Source: Istiophorus platypterus
Lineage: Eukaryota; Chordata; Actinopteri; Istiophoriformes; Istiophoridae
Assembly: GCA_016859345.1 (NCBI GenBank)
Contig: CM029120.1
Coordinates: 6,027,501 to 6,091,500 of the forward strand
Length of the DNA: 64,000 bases
Direction of reading: 5' to 3'
Shown here one piece after another: positions 22,771 through 34,414 of this stretch. Position 1 is the first letter of the stretch, and each line of letters opens with the position of its first letter. Under the pieces are notes generated by a model. It worked only from the letters and a program-made list of their open reading frames with translations, did not search any database and was not told the DNA's origin. The translations under genes and the position numbers were made by a program.

Positions 22771-25700
22771 ACAACAAACCATCACAGACACAAAAGAGCA
22801 GAAACAAAAGGCAGCATCTTTGTTTATATGTAATTTGGAAGGAGACTGAGTTCGTCAGCTCCATTATGCCTCAGCAGATGAACAGTCTTTTGTGTGTTTC
22901 AGATTTATTCGACATTAAATGTGCCGTTTGCGTTAAATTAGATACTCTGGGTGTCAACATCAGTGTGAGAGCATGTGACGTTAATAGACCTCCTCAGAGC
23001 TCTTAGTGTTAATGCATTTCGACTGCAGTTTGGTTGAAGGCAGGGAGGTGTGTTCCTCAATATCTGAACAAACAAATGAAAAAATAAAAAACTGAGCTGA
23101 TTTCAACGGCTAAATTTGTACGAGCCAGACCGTTTCCTGCTTCGTAAATAGAGCCGATGAATGTTCAGGTCCATTGTGACCACAGATGAGCGCTACTCGG
23201 TGGTAAAAACGGCCTTTTACGAACAATTTTAATAGGAGAGGAAGGAAATTAAACAGTATTTCAGCCACGAAAAAAACACAAAATCAAAGCTATTTGCGGC
23301 GACGAGGCACTCAGAAAGAAGCAGAGCATGATAGGTTTTTATAAAAAGGTTTATTTCATCATTACTAGTGGTTACTCCAGCACATTTCTAAAATTATTGT
23401 GCAGGAGTACAGAGCCAACACAATGGAAGTCAATGTCAGTGTCATCACGCATTCGACTGCACGGGGATGCTCTGACAGGCTCTATGGCGCAGTGAGGCTT
23501 TCCCATGCTTTATAATATAAACCTGCTGCTGGTTGTGAGCATCTGATCACCGCCATCTTCAACTTGGCTGCTTAGATAGTAGAGGACTACATAATGTATA
23601 TGTTTTTTTTTTTCCTTCATGTTGCACAGTTAGTTATACCCACCCTGTCCCAACACTTGTAACGAGCAAGCTGATTCTCGGATACTCATTTTCGTTCTGC
23701 CCCAGTACGGAAGTCGGGGGAACCGTAAATGTCGGAACAATAGGCCGGACTGTGTAGGATGAGTAGAATAGAGTCTCTTGTTCCAAATGAATCTGGGCTC
23801 TTTCTCTTTCGCACATGTAAATCCAATTACAGGGACCAGAGGAGTTGGCTTTCCCCTGCTGCTTCCTGACACATTTACAGAGCCTCATAAAGAGACATCC
23901 CAGGCTGCACACTCAACACTCCCGAACTAATCTGCACCACGCAAAACTCCAGTGAACCTGCCCCTGCTGCTTTGCAAGAGCCAAACAGCGTATGCAAATC
24001 AGCGCGCTTCTCAGTTTTTCATCAAGTGAACGGACGCCACTGCGGATTTTCTTTTGATTTGGCACATTCGCTCCACGCAAAAGGGAACTAAAGCAAACAT
24101 AGAGCAGAGCAACAGATGATATCATTAACATCTGAAAATCACTGACCTCGTTTCCTCCCCTGTGAGACGTTTCCGTAAAACGCTTTCCAACACTGCACGG
24201 GCTCTGCCTCCTCGCTCTATGACACTAAATGCAGAGATACATTAAGGAGGTTTTGTTTAAAAACCCTGAAAGCTGGAAAGAACTGGGAAACAGTATCTAG
24301 CAGCAAGAACTGCAAACAAAGTAAGAGATCACTGGTGATTCAGGATCTTTGAAGGCAAGTGAAACGTAACAGGAAAAAGTGGATTCACTGTGGATAACCC
24401 TTAGGGAGTTCAACTTTAGGCACTGACGCATTCAATTACTTTGAAGCAATAATATTTGCCCTTCACGGGCTTCAGCGGAAGTTACAAAGCGCCAATAAAG
24501 ATTAGGACTCTTAAATCTGAAAACTGCTGGCTCAGGATGAGTCCAGGCGTCTGGAGGTAGGCTGAGCTCAGCAGAATCTGTGGTGCTCCCCGGCCCGGTG
24601 ACCCACTGTCCGACTGACCCGGTTTTTGGCAGCAGCTCCTCTTCTAAGATCACTTGGTGCATCGCTCCTTTCCTTTCCCTTCGCGCGCCACACGGTGACA
24701 CGGCCACTTTGAACCCATTACACCTCAGTGCACCCCAGTGATAAGCCGGGGGGGGTCACTGGACTAACACACACACCCGCATATAGATACAGTATACTGA
24801 GGCGAGACAAAGACAGAACCCCCCATTGATGACTGGTGACACTGACAACCATGTAGCTAATACACAGACACACACAGGCTTAAACAGACATGCAAAAACA
24901 CATGCAAACAGCCCAAAAGAGATTTGCTGACATGGAAGAAAAAAAAACTTCAGGAACCAACCATTGCATGTGATTTGCATTTTCCACAATAAGACAGCTG
25001 CATCTAATGGCCATTAAAACTATTAGTCTACTATTAGTAACTATTAGTCTGATTAAACCGAACCTTCGGATGAAGTTGGATTCAAAGTTGACTGAAAAGT
25101 TTTCTCAGCTAATCTCACTTCAGTCCAAACTATGTTAGCGTGTTGGTAGAACATCATTTTTTCTCTCCCTGTGGGTGACGGATTTTCTCCACCCTTGCCT
25201 TTTCCTGGGTGGCTGGCGGCGTAACATAAATCTGTTGCCCAAGATATCTCACAGTGCACCGGAGCGTTCACCATTTTTTACGGTTCTTTAGCTCCTGAAT
25301 CTATGGTCGTATATCACATTTAGGATCTGTTTTTGTTTTTGTTTTTTTGTTTTTTTGTTACTGTCAAGATGCACTCTCTGGAAACTAATGGTGGCCCAAA
25401 GATCCCCGTACGTAGATACTTCAAGCCAGTATTTCCCATCCCGCGGGATTTGTTCCCCCAGGTTGTAACGGATGAAGAGTTGATATTGTTAGATTCTGCA
25501 GGGGCCAAAGGATGTGGAAAGAAGAAAATCTAAATTATGGTTTGATGAGAAAAAAAATCACTATATTGTAGTTAAAATTAATGAATGAATGACTAAAATA
25601 TTTAGCTAAAAATAATGGTTAAACAGTTGAAATATTTAATAAAAGTGATGTGTTATTGGTTGAAAGAGTTCACTATTAGTAACAGATTAACAGTTGAAAG

Positions 25701-25779
25701 CAGAAGTAGAAGCAAATGACCAAACCAACCTAAACTTTGACAGTCCAAATGTATGGAAACATTATTGTTTTATATACCG
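22767..25779. other. Intergenic DNA, nothing recognised
   Basis: Mixed unique-looking sequence with no exon, RNA gene or repeat that I recognise. The stretch at 23630-24720 is moderately G+C-rich and free of obvious repeats, so conserved non-coding DNA cannot be excluded. Confidence 0.5.
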
Positions 25780-26140
25780 ATTTAAAGATGCCCTATGATG
25801 TGTTCTTGTAAACAAAGTTTTTGTTTACATTCAGTGTTGGTCACCGTGTGCATCTTGTGTCTAACAATAGTGACGGGTGCATTTCCTTCCTCCCAGACCA
25901 TTTTCAAAGCCTTGTTCTTCTTAAAACTCGAGACCTGCATTGTTTACATCCACGTTTGCCGGCGGCAGTCGTCCTCTTTCCTGCCTCCGTTTGTGCGTCA
26001 GTGTCTCTTGACAAGTTACCAGCACCTTGCATCACCCTCGCGCACACACGTCCTCGCGCGCTTTAAATCAAAGCGCTCTAGTGTTAATGGTGGTCAAAAA
26101 CTGAAGAGGGCACCTTTACGTAAGGCCCAGTTTAAGATCC
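25780..26140. repeat. Possible dispersed teleost repeat (family E)
   Basis: The 'gtaaacaaagtttttgtttacattcagtg' region followed by a 'gacctgcattgtttacatcc' block, and the ending 'gggcacctttacg', recall a dispersed fish repeat. The start contains a short palindrome, GTAAACAAA/TTTGTTTAC (about 25808-25828). Assignment is tentative. Confidence 0.35.
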
Positions 26141-29100
26141 TTTGAGATGAACACACATTTGGAAGATGGAAGTGTATCACTGTATTAGGAGAGGCATATG
26201 GGGGAAGGCGAATGAGGTTGAGGCCGTGTCAGGAATCTTCATCCATTTTTAAGGACTGTTCTCAGCCTGAAAAATGGGACTGTTAAACATCCCAACACTT
26301 CAAGTAGGAAATGTACACATTACCTCTATTTCTAAACAACTTTAAAGGATTAAGTTGCCGCTGATGACTTTGACGTGTTGCCGCATTGGACCGAAGATTA
26401 TCTTTTCAGAGCGGCGTCTGGTAAATCAGTGGCGCGTATCGCAGCACTGTCGGCGAAGATTCGTCAGTGCAGGTCATTAGGAAACACACCATTTATCATC
26501 TAGTGTGCAACGCATCCGAACGTAGCATATGGGTTAAACCCAACATCCTCCCCTCAGGTGACGCAGACGTGAAAACAAATGACAGCTGGGTGGCACCTCA
26601 GAGAGGGCTGAGGGCTGTGGGAGGAGGGGGAGACTCATTAATCAGTGCCCAGAGGCTTCAATAGCTTCACACTTTGACACTTCTGCAGGCGGCTGAGCCG
26701 AGGACTGTGGATACTGTTTGTACTGTTACTTCACAAATGAGAGAAGGCATTAGGCCGTTGAATCCCTGATGTGGTTTGTGAGAGGCAGGCTGATTCGGAG
26801 TTTTTATGAGACGAACAGGAGTTGCTGCGGTTTTCATTTTACCCCGAAGGAGGAAACTTTGTAAAAGAGGGAAAGTCGATACGAATCAATGAAATGCTGA
26901 TGAATTCTTAACATCACCTTTGTCGCATCTTTACACCCAGCTCCCATTTCACGGATAAATGATAAAAATGAATAATCACTCATTGTCTGCAAGTTTCAGA
27001 AAGTTTATTAGTAGGATTTTTAGGCAGGATTTCGAAGCTATTTAGAAATTTCGCAGGAGAAATGAATCTCATTAATCTCACAGAAAACAACACAATCTCA
27101 AGCACGAATGCTCTTGCAAAGATTTCACAACCTCTAAAACTTAATTTTAAACTTAAATCTCAATCTACATTTATTTATCTTCTAAACCTCTGAAGGCTTT
27201 GGATTTCAATAATTATATTTACAGACCTTTAACTTAGAAAGGATTGTCCAGGTTTCTCTCATTTAACTAAAACTATCCCAGAAAATTTGGATTACAAATG
27301 AATGAATGCCTGAAAATGCATTCATCAACACCTGTTTGCACTAACAAGACATATTTTCAGCTAATTAATATCAAATTTAGTTATCCACAGTAAACTGAAT
27401 GATGTTGTCGTAATGTCGTGTTTCACAGCAACAGCTGGAGTGCAACCACGCTGCCTGAAGCTAATCTGCGAGCAGTTGGCAGCGAATCCCCTCTGGAGAA
27501 TCCGAACCGCAGGAAGTCCGCATTGTGAGAATGAGCAAGATGTACGAGGGGACATGGGGCCCAATCTGAAATCTCACAGGTAATTAGGGCCACTCCAGTG
27601 GCTCCAGATGTTAACGGGGATCCTGGAACAGCTGGTATTAAGCTGTAACTGCCACACTAGACTTCGCGGCTCTCAGGTACTGTGCGTTTGGTCTTCCTCA
27701 TTGTTCCACTGGAGGAAAAGACCTGCGGCCTGCGCCACTTGGCTCGTCCCCCTTGTTAAAGAGGGAAGGGGAACAAACACACTTAGGGTAAATTTTTCTG
27801 TGTGTTCGAATATGTTTAAACTGTTAAACAAACACCTGCACATTGAAAGTCTCTCTGGCGACAAGAAAACAAAATACACGTGAAACCTTTGTGGTGGCAG
27901 CAACATGTTTCTTTAGTTTAAAATTACATCAAAATGTATTAATATCTTATTTTTAAATCCATAAAGCCTCTGTTAAATGACGATAGACAAGTATAATGTG
28001 ATTATTTCTGAAAAGCATCAGACTCTCCTCTTCAGAATGGATTATCCAGGATGCAGATTAAAACAAGGGAAATAACAGATTGTGCAGAGATTTTTAATGA
28101 TTAAAGGAATTTTTTTACGGTTCAGACCTTGAGATTGGATTTGATGGTGAATGTGAAAAACAAATAAACTCCAAAACTTGAAACTCAAACCTATCGAATC
28201 TCTTACCCTTTTTCAAAATGCAGTGTCAGATTAACTACAGCGTCCAATCAACCCTGTCATAGATAAACAGATTTCTAATAAAGAGAAATGATAAGAGAAA
28301 GAAACTGTCAAAGAAAAAGACGGTGACACAAAGAAAGAAAGGAAGAAAGTCACTGAGGCTTTCGACTGGCTGTCATCGCGAATTCATTGAGGTCGAAAAG
28401 ACAGATGCTGTTAAAAAGAGAGAGTGAGTGAGATTCTCGGGGCTGGAAAGAAGTGGAACACTCGGAGACGCCGGCTGTAAAGTGCCGTACAGCGCGGCCT
28501 GAGTTTGAGAGGCTCGGCCGTGATTGGAGCACACGCTCTACCTCCTCACTCCCACGCTGCGGCCACTTCTCACTCATCACACTCGAAAACCTTGAAATTA
28601 CTGGGATCCGCCAGCTGTCACGTGGAGCCCAACAGTCCCTGAGGGCTGTACGACAATACAGTAGCACAAATAAAGAAACAAAAAAAAAACCCGACAACAA
28701 ACAAAAATAATGGAGCACTGCCCATCGATGACCTTCACATCCAAGCAGAGCCAAAGCTGTACAGGTCTGCTTTATGCTAGGTTCTCCAAGCTGGGGTGAT
28801 GGGGGTAAAATTGGAAATATTGAAAATATAACAGGAGGAAAATAATTACGAGCCTCGAGCATGTGCCCCTTCCGGCTAATAGTCCTGAAGTGACTGCGTT
28901 CTAAATCTTCCCTATCATTTAATATCACATTTAGATTACTTTCGGTGGCATTTTGCTGGTAAATTAGTTAAATTTCCTCTCTTTTTTAGAGATGGACTGA
29001 TCAGCATTTCTGTGTTAATATTCAAGGGAGTAATTTCCGGCGGGGGTAGAGGGCGCGTGCCCCCCCCCCACTTTTCAAAATCCATTTTTTTTGTTCAATC

Positions 29101-30674
29101 CTCACTTTAAAGTTCTCAGTTTGATTTACTCACCAGAATGTCAGCGACTTGCCAAAATCCGGAAGAGAAGAGGGAGAGGAGTTGATAAATTAAGTGTTTT
29201 TATGTTCACCTGGATCTCTCCAGATAATCACAGTAATTAAGCTGCAGCAGCAGCAAGTTTTTTGCAGACTTTACTTGTTTCGCCCTACTCTATCGTCTGA
29301 GGGCTGAAAAATTCATCAAACTATCAAACCACTAGATCCATAATTCATCATCCATGTTTTTTTCCCCACTGTGAACAGGTCACATAACTTGCATCTACTC
29401 AGCTCGTGCTAATACGATGGCCCGCACATGCATACACAGCGATGATCACATGATTCATGATTTGCGATTCAGTGCATAAACATTTTAAATATTTAACACC
29501 TTTTTATTTGTTATTATGGCGTCTAAAGATAGAAGACCACACGACACCATCCACAGTGCACTGCTTTGCACATGGGAGAGAGACTTTCTAGCAGCTTGCC
29601 CTCGTGGCTGCAGCCCAGCCGGGGTTGTCACAACAGGTGTGTTGCCAGTTGCTGCTGATGTGAAACACCTGCTGTGGCTGCAATGACGTGTGGCCAGTGG
29701 TGCAACAATGGAGCTGTTTTTTTTCCTGTATGTGATGCTTTAGGGAGCCTTGCTACACTTTGTACGACTACAATAATCACCCTGATGTTTGTTTGGTTTT
29801 TTTGTAGTAATTAGTGTGTGCCTTTGTATGATTTCAATCATCGTTACTCACAAACCAGAACTCGCATGGACGTGTAAAGTGGTCTCATTCTCTGGAGTCA
29901 TTTCTTGGACTTGTTTTATTCAACATCTTCTGGTGGATTTTTTTTTCCACATTAGTAGGACCAACTGTAATCCGCTTTTTTGAACTCCTGCTCCTCCAGC
30001 TGTCCGGAGAGAGGGGATCTCTCTTTTAATTTCCTCTTCCGAAGTTTTCACCTTTTCTTTCCTTATGTGCCAAAGGGTTTTGTATTTTAAAAGAGTTAAG
30101 TTTGTCAGAAGCTATTTTTGTCATCTTGTACCTTAAAGCCTCTTTTAATATTGTATGAGATATTGGGCTACACAAAAAAACTTAACTTCAATTGAAATGA
30201 TATCTAGAAGAATATAGAGGTAGAATAATTATATTACAAAATGAGGTTTACGGCTCACCTCAAGGTCCTTTTAGTAGCTACTCTGAGATGTTCATCAGAT
30301 GATGAAGATGAAGATGGAGTTTTTCAGTTTTTTTAGTTGTATATGTTCAAATTTCAGTTTTTTCTAGACACTTTGAGGACTTCTCGTCCATGCTGACTTA
30401 AGAATTAAAGTTGCATTGTTCAGTCTTTACCTTGACAACAGCAAATGAAAAAGCAAAACTCACCCCAAGATCCATTTAGTGGCTTAAAACTGAAATAACT
30501 TCCTTTTATGGCTCCTTGGGTTCAAGTTGTAAACATATTTTCACCTTTTACTTGATATAATGAGTATGTAAGTAAACAGTTTTCTATTTACAAATCCTGT
30601 AGATACAACATTATCATTGATTTGAAGTCACGTTTCTGGCCATCTGGCCAATTCAAGCTCAATATTAACTCTCC
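26141..30674. other. Intergenic DNA, nothing recognised
   Basis: No exon or RNA gene is seen. The longest frame (28350-28928, minus, 192 codons) has no domain I recognise and no conserved-looking features. Single-nucleotide runs occur at 29060-29070 (C), 29085-29094 (T) and 29940-29948 (T). Confidence 0.55.
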
Positions 30675-30925
30675 CTTTATCTCTGTTTTGGTCTCCACTA
30701 ACTTACTGAGGCAGACCTGTCAAGTAGAAATTCTGTTTAAATGCATCTAATTCGCAACAGCAAATACATTTTTTACGAGGTTGATTAGAGCAATGAGAGT
30801 AAACCAGAACAGTAACACTGCTGACAGTAAACAGAACAATGAGCTGAAAGACACTAAAATGCTCTGATAAGTGGAGGAGGTGGCAACTGTCAGGTAGGTT
30901 TATCACCATGAGTACACCTTTAACA
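30675..30925. repeat. Dispersed teleost repeat, family D, copy 2
   Basis: Has the TTTTGGTCTCCACTAACTT, GAGTAAACCAGAACAGTAAC and AATGAGCTGAAAGACACTAAAATGCT-type blocks seen in the other family D copies. Boundaries are approximate. Confidence 0.45.
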
Positions 30926-31912
30926 AACAAGTAGTCATGCGACTGCTTGTAAATATTAAAAAATGGGTCAAAACCTAGTATATAGGTGGACTGCAAATGA
31001 TCAAATACAGTAATTTAATACAGCTGAATTCCCTGAGCAACAAAAACTGCTCAGTTGGCGACACAGCCTTTAAACGGGCCCCTGATGATGCGACAGAAGG
31101 TGTTTGTGTCTCTGTATTTTGAAAAAGCAATGACCAATGAGGAAACTCCCACATTCTCAGACAGCTGACTGATGGTGTAACGCAGTGGTGTCTGTATATG
31201 GCACTTTACACTGGCAGAGCAGTAACCATGGCAATAACCAGCCTCTGGTCAGCCAACAACACTTTAATCAACAGAAAATTAAATGTGAAATTACACAAGT
31301 CTTCCAGAGCAGACAGTGCGTTTTTTGGTGGGAGCAACATCTTATCAGGTAAACTCTTATCACGAACTCACTCGAAAGCACCGCTAGATCTAGAAAAATC
31401 AGATTAAGAGTCATCATAAATTCAAAGTCCTCGTAGGATTGTATGAATGGCTGTGCCACATTTTTTGCCAATCCATGGGATTGTAATGATATTTAACATT
31501 GGACTTATTTGATCGAACGAGGGGATTGACACAATGTCCTTGCTTTCAACCAGCAGCAAACCGAGCCCCATAGTCAAGTTTGAGAAAACAACGCAAAACT
31601 ACTCCCCCGCCTGCCACTTATCTTTCCTCGCTGCCACATGAAGTCGAACGGGAGAAGAGAAGATGAATGCCGAGCGGGAAGGAGACTCATTTTTGCGCCG
31701 TAAGTGGAGCAGAGCTGATGGCTGGAGAAAGGGGGCGATGGTAGGGGCACAAAAGGATGTCATCTGGAGGGTATTTTTAGAGTGTGAGGTGCACTGATAA
31801 CCGGCTGCCGTTGCAATCTGCCTGCAGGTCCCCAGCAATAATAACTGCTCTCATTCTGCAGATTCACTCCGAGTGAAATCCTCTCATGCAGAGAAACAGT
31901 GGCAGGCTGAGT

Positions 31913-31936
31913 GCACACACACACACACACACACAC
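31913..31936. repeat. (CA)12 microsatellite
   Basis: A short pure CA run. Confidence 0.95.
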
Positions 31937-32172
31937 TGGCATGCACTCAAATATATGAGTGCCAAACTAAGTGGGCATAAAAAAACTAATTCAATCTGCA
32001 GGACAAGTTTTGAGAGTGAAGGGCAGAACATGTAATAAGAGCAAAAACTGTTGCCGTTCAATTATGTTGATTATTTTCTGTGTAGTGACCAAAAGAGTAA
32101 CTGTGCGGGATAATAAGTTGTTAAGATATTTTCCCTTGCAGTTGTGTCTGGGATGTTAGGGACAGGTTTGAG

Positions 32173-32470
32173 CAGTGGTTCCCAACCTTCGGGATGCGGC
32201 ACTTCAAGGGGCCAAAAGATAGATGTGACTGGTCACAAGATGGGTGACGGAGGAGGAAAGCAGAGGAAAGACATTTAATACAACGGAAAGTTATTTCTTT
32301 ATGTTTTATTGCTGTATATTTGTGAACAGTTTCACTTTTTTTGGACTCTAAAAAGTATTCTAATAAAACGAGGGGAAAAAAACTGCCCGATCGAACTGGT
32401 GACGAATGGTTGACATACACAATCGCATTGTTTTGAGTCGTAACAAGCCAAAAAAGATCAGGAGCCACTG
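32173..32470. repeat. hAT-like MITE (family C), complete copy
   Basis: Starts with CAGTGGTTCCCAACCTT and ends with a diverged inverted copy (GATCAGGAGCCACTG), giving an element of about 298 bases. The termini match a non-autonomous hAT-type repeat that I know from many teleost genomes. No clean 8-base target duplication is visible, in keeping with age. Two partial copies lie at 43130-43282 and 50957-51237. Confidence 0.6.
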
Positions 32471-33900
32471 GGGTGAAAGACGGTTCAGTTCAGGATTTTC
32501 TCAAGTCCGTCGTGGTATAACACTCAACTGCCGTATGTGCTTTAATAGAATTACTAGTTGCTATAATCACTGAGGACAAAATACACATCCTCAACACTGT
32601 GGGAAAAAGTCTTCCAATGTTTACCTTAAGCTAAGATGAGGCTGTGGCAGCTTAACTCAGTCTGCTGCGGCTTTACATTAGCTTCAACTGAATGAAGTGT
32701 ATGAGTGTTTTACATGTACATGTTTCAGGTCTCCTTTGGAGATTAGATCCCAGTGGTACTTACCTGTAAAAACAGAGGTAAGTCCATCTTATATAAGCCA
32801 TGTGTTTCTGTAGGATCGACTATCTAGTAAGAGCTCAGATACCCAGAAGAACATAGGCAGAATATGTGCTCCTTTTTATCTATAAGTAGTTAGTTGATGT
32901 TATTGGGTGCGGGATGCCAGATCATCAGGGTTGCCTACCTGCAGAAGCATCCAGTGGGCGGCACCCTGGGTGCATCAGACTCGGAACATACCCCCTATCA
33001 GACCAAGAACTCAGTGTAGGCATCATATCCCATCTGATCTGGGAAACGTGGGACATGGCTGCAAAGAAAGGTGTCCGCTTAATCTCAATCTGCTGCCACT
33101 GCAAACCCCCGGATGTGTCAGGAAGCGACTGGACCGACGGATGGACATGCGCGTGCGTTTTAGCAGATTTTAAGTCAAATGTGAGAAAATGTGAGGAATC
33201 CGCAAACACTTTTCAACCTGCTTCAACAGGACGTGCATGTTTGTGGCAGTCGGCATCTGGGGAAGTAGTTTGGCATTACTTAGAAGGCCGGCTCTAACAG
33301 GATCGCACTTCACCCCCGGGTCAAATCAAATGGATTTTTGCATGCGATGGATTCAGAATGCAAAACAGTCAGCCCATGCGGCTTTGAAGACGCCGAGCAA
33401 AGGACTCGGTTCCTCTCGGATCAAAAGCACCGGTTACTCTGCTCTGTTTTTTACGCGGTAAAGTTTAGGGCGACCGGTCGTCAGCAAACATATCATGTCG
33501 TGGAGCTTATCAAGACGTTTATAGTGTGACAAGGGGAGGTGTTTAATATTCCCTGGGGCCTTTTTTTAAATCCTAATTTTAAACATCCCTGTAAATAAAT
33601 ACCCATAATCTAGAAATTAGTCCAGGTTCTCAGAAACAGCGGACATATGTCACCATGTCTGAATCGCATTAAACGCATAGAGGATGTTTTGGGAGGGTTT
33701 TTCTTTTGCAGGTTAACAGTAGTGATGCAGCCTGTTATGAATCTTGCACTGAGCCTCCCTCGGTCTTTTGCATGTTAAGGTAAATATAATCAAATCTGTT
33801 TCATTTCCCAGTCATTCCAGGGACAACAGCGTCGCCTGCCGGTGCCAAAACCTGCACGTTACACGGGAATTTGCAGACTTGACTCGCACGGTTGAACCCA
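32471..33900. other. Intergenic DNA upstream of TMX1
   Basis: The G+C-rich stretch 32900-33300 has overlapping open frames on both strands (up to 127 codons on plus) but no domain, start context or splice pattern that I can support. It may be an unrecognised repeat or an old pseudogene fragment. Confidence 0.4.
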
Positions 33901-34235
33901 ACGCGTTCAGCGATGGTAATTTAACCCGGGTTTCATTGAAGGAACGGGATGAATCGAGAGGAGACTCCCGGTCGGGGTCATAAGGTCAGTCTGCCATTTC
34001 TCCTCCTCCTCCTCCTCCTCCTCCGCATCCTCCCCGCCTCGGACGCCGCTCCCCATGCGGCACCCAGACCCATGCAGACGCCGCCCCGTAGACGCCCGTC
34101 TCCCGACCCGCGTCCTCCGGAGCTGGTTTCGCTCCGACCCGCCGCGTCCTTCCCCCGGTTGAGACACCGACCACCTGACTCGGACGTCGGGGCGCACGGC
34201 GGAAGTCGCCAGTCTCCGGCAGATCTCCGACAGTC
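33900..34235 (+). promoter_or_regulatory. tmx1: TMX1 GC-rich promoter and 5' leader
   Basis: This stretch is strongly G+C- and CpG-rich, has no TATA box and runs straight into the TMX1 start. It contains a (CTC)n run at about 33998-34022 and an ETS-like GCGGAAGT at 34198-34206. An upstream ATG at 33949 opens a frame that ends inside exon 1 (34356) and overlaps the true start in another frame. The exact transcription start cannot be placed, so whether that upstream frame is in the mRNA is unknown. Confidence 0.6.
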
Positions 34236-34414
34236 ATGGCGAGCGGCCGCCCCGGCGCGGCGATGCCGCGGAGAAGACCCCGCTCCTGGATCTGCTGCCT
34301 GCTCCTGGTCGCACAGTTCGCGTCGCCGTCGGTTGCGGCCAAGCCGGACAGCCTGAGAGAAATCACCGACGGCAACTGGGAGGAAATCCTCGCCGGGGAG
34401 TGGATGATTGAATT
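34236..34414 (+). CDS. tmx1: TMX1 exon 1, coding part
   Basis: Encodes residues 1-59 and two bases of F60: signal peptide with an RRRPR basic run before a hydrophobic core, then the start of the thioredoxin domain up to WMIE. ATG 34236 is the first in frame. A second in-frame ATG (M10, 34263) would also leave a good signal peptide and could be the used start. The donor is GTCAGT, unusual at +3, but it is the only one that restores the F-Y-A-P-W-C sequence. Confidence 0.93.

Noticed and set aside
28350..28928. 192-codon minus-strand open frame
   Set aside because: No domain or motif recognised, composition like the surroundings, and no splice sites or promoter context. A frame of this length is not surprising by chance in 64 kb read in six frames.
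32907..33297. Cys/Trp-containing 127-codon frame as a gene upstream of TMX1
   Set aside because: Open frames exist on both strands over the same bases, with no recognisable fold, no exon boundaries and no similarity that I can name. Possibly an old repeat or pseudogene fragment.
33949..34356. 135-codon frame as an independent secreted protein gene
   Set aside because: Its signal-like leucine run comes from a CTC repeat and the rest is Pro/Arg/Ser from G+C-rich DNA. It is reported only as a possible upstream frame of TMX1.
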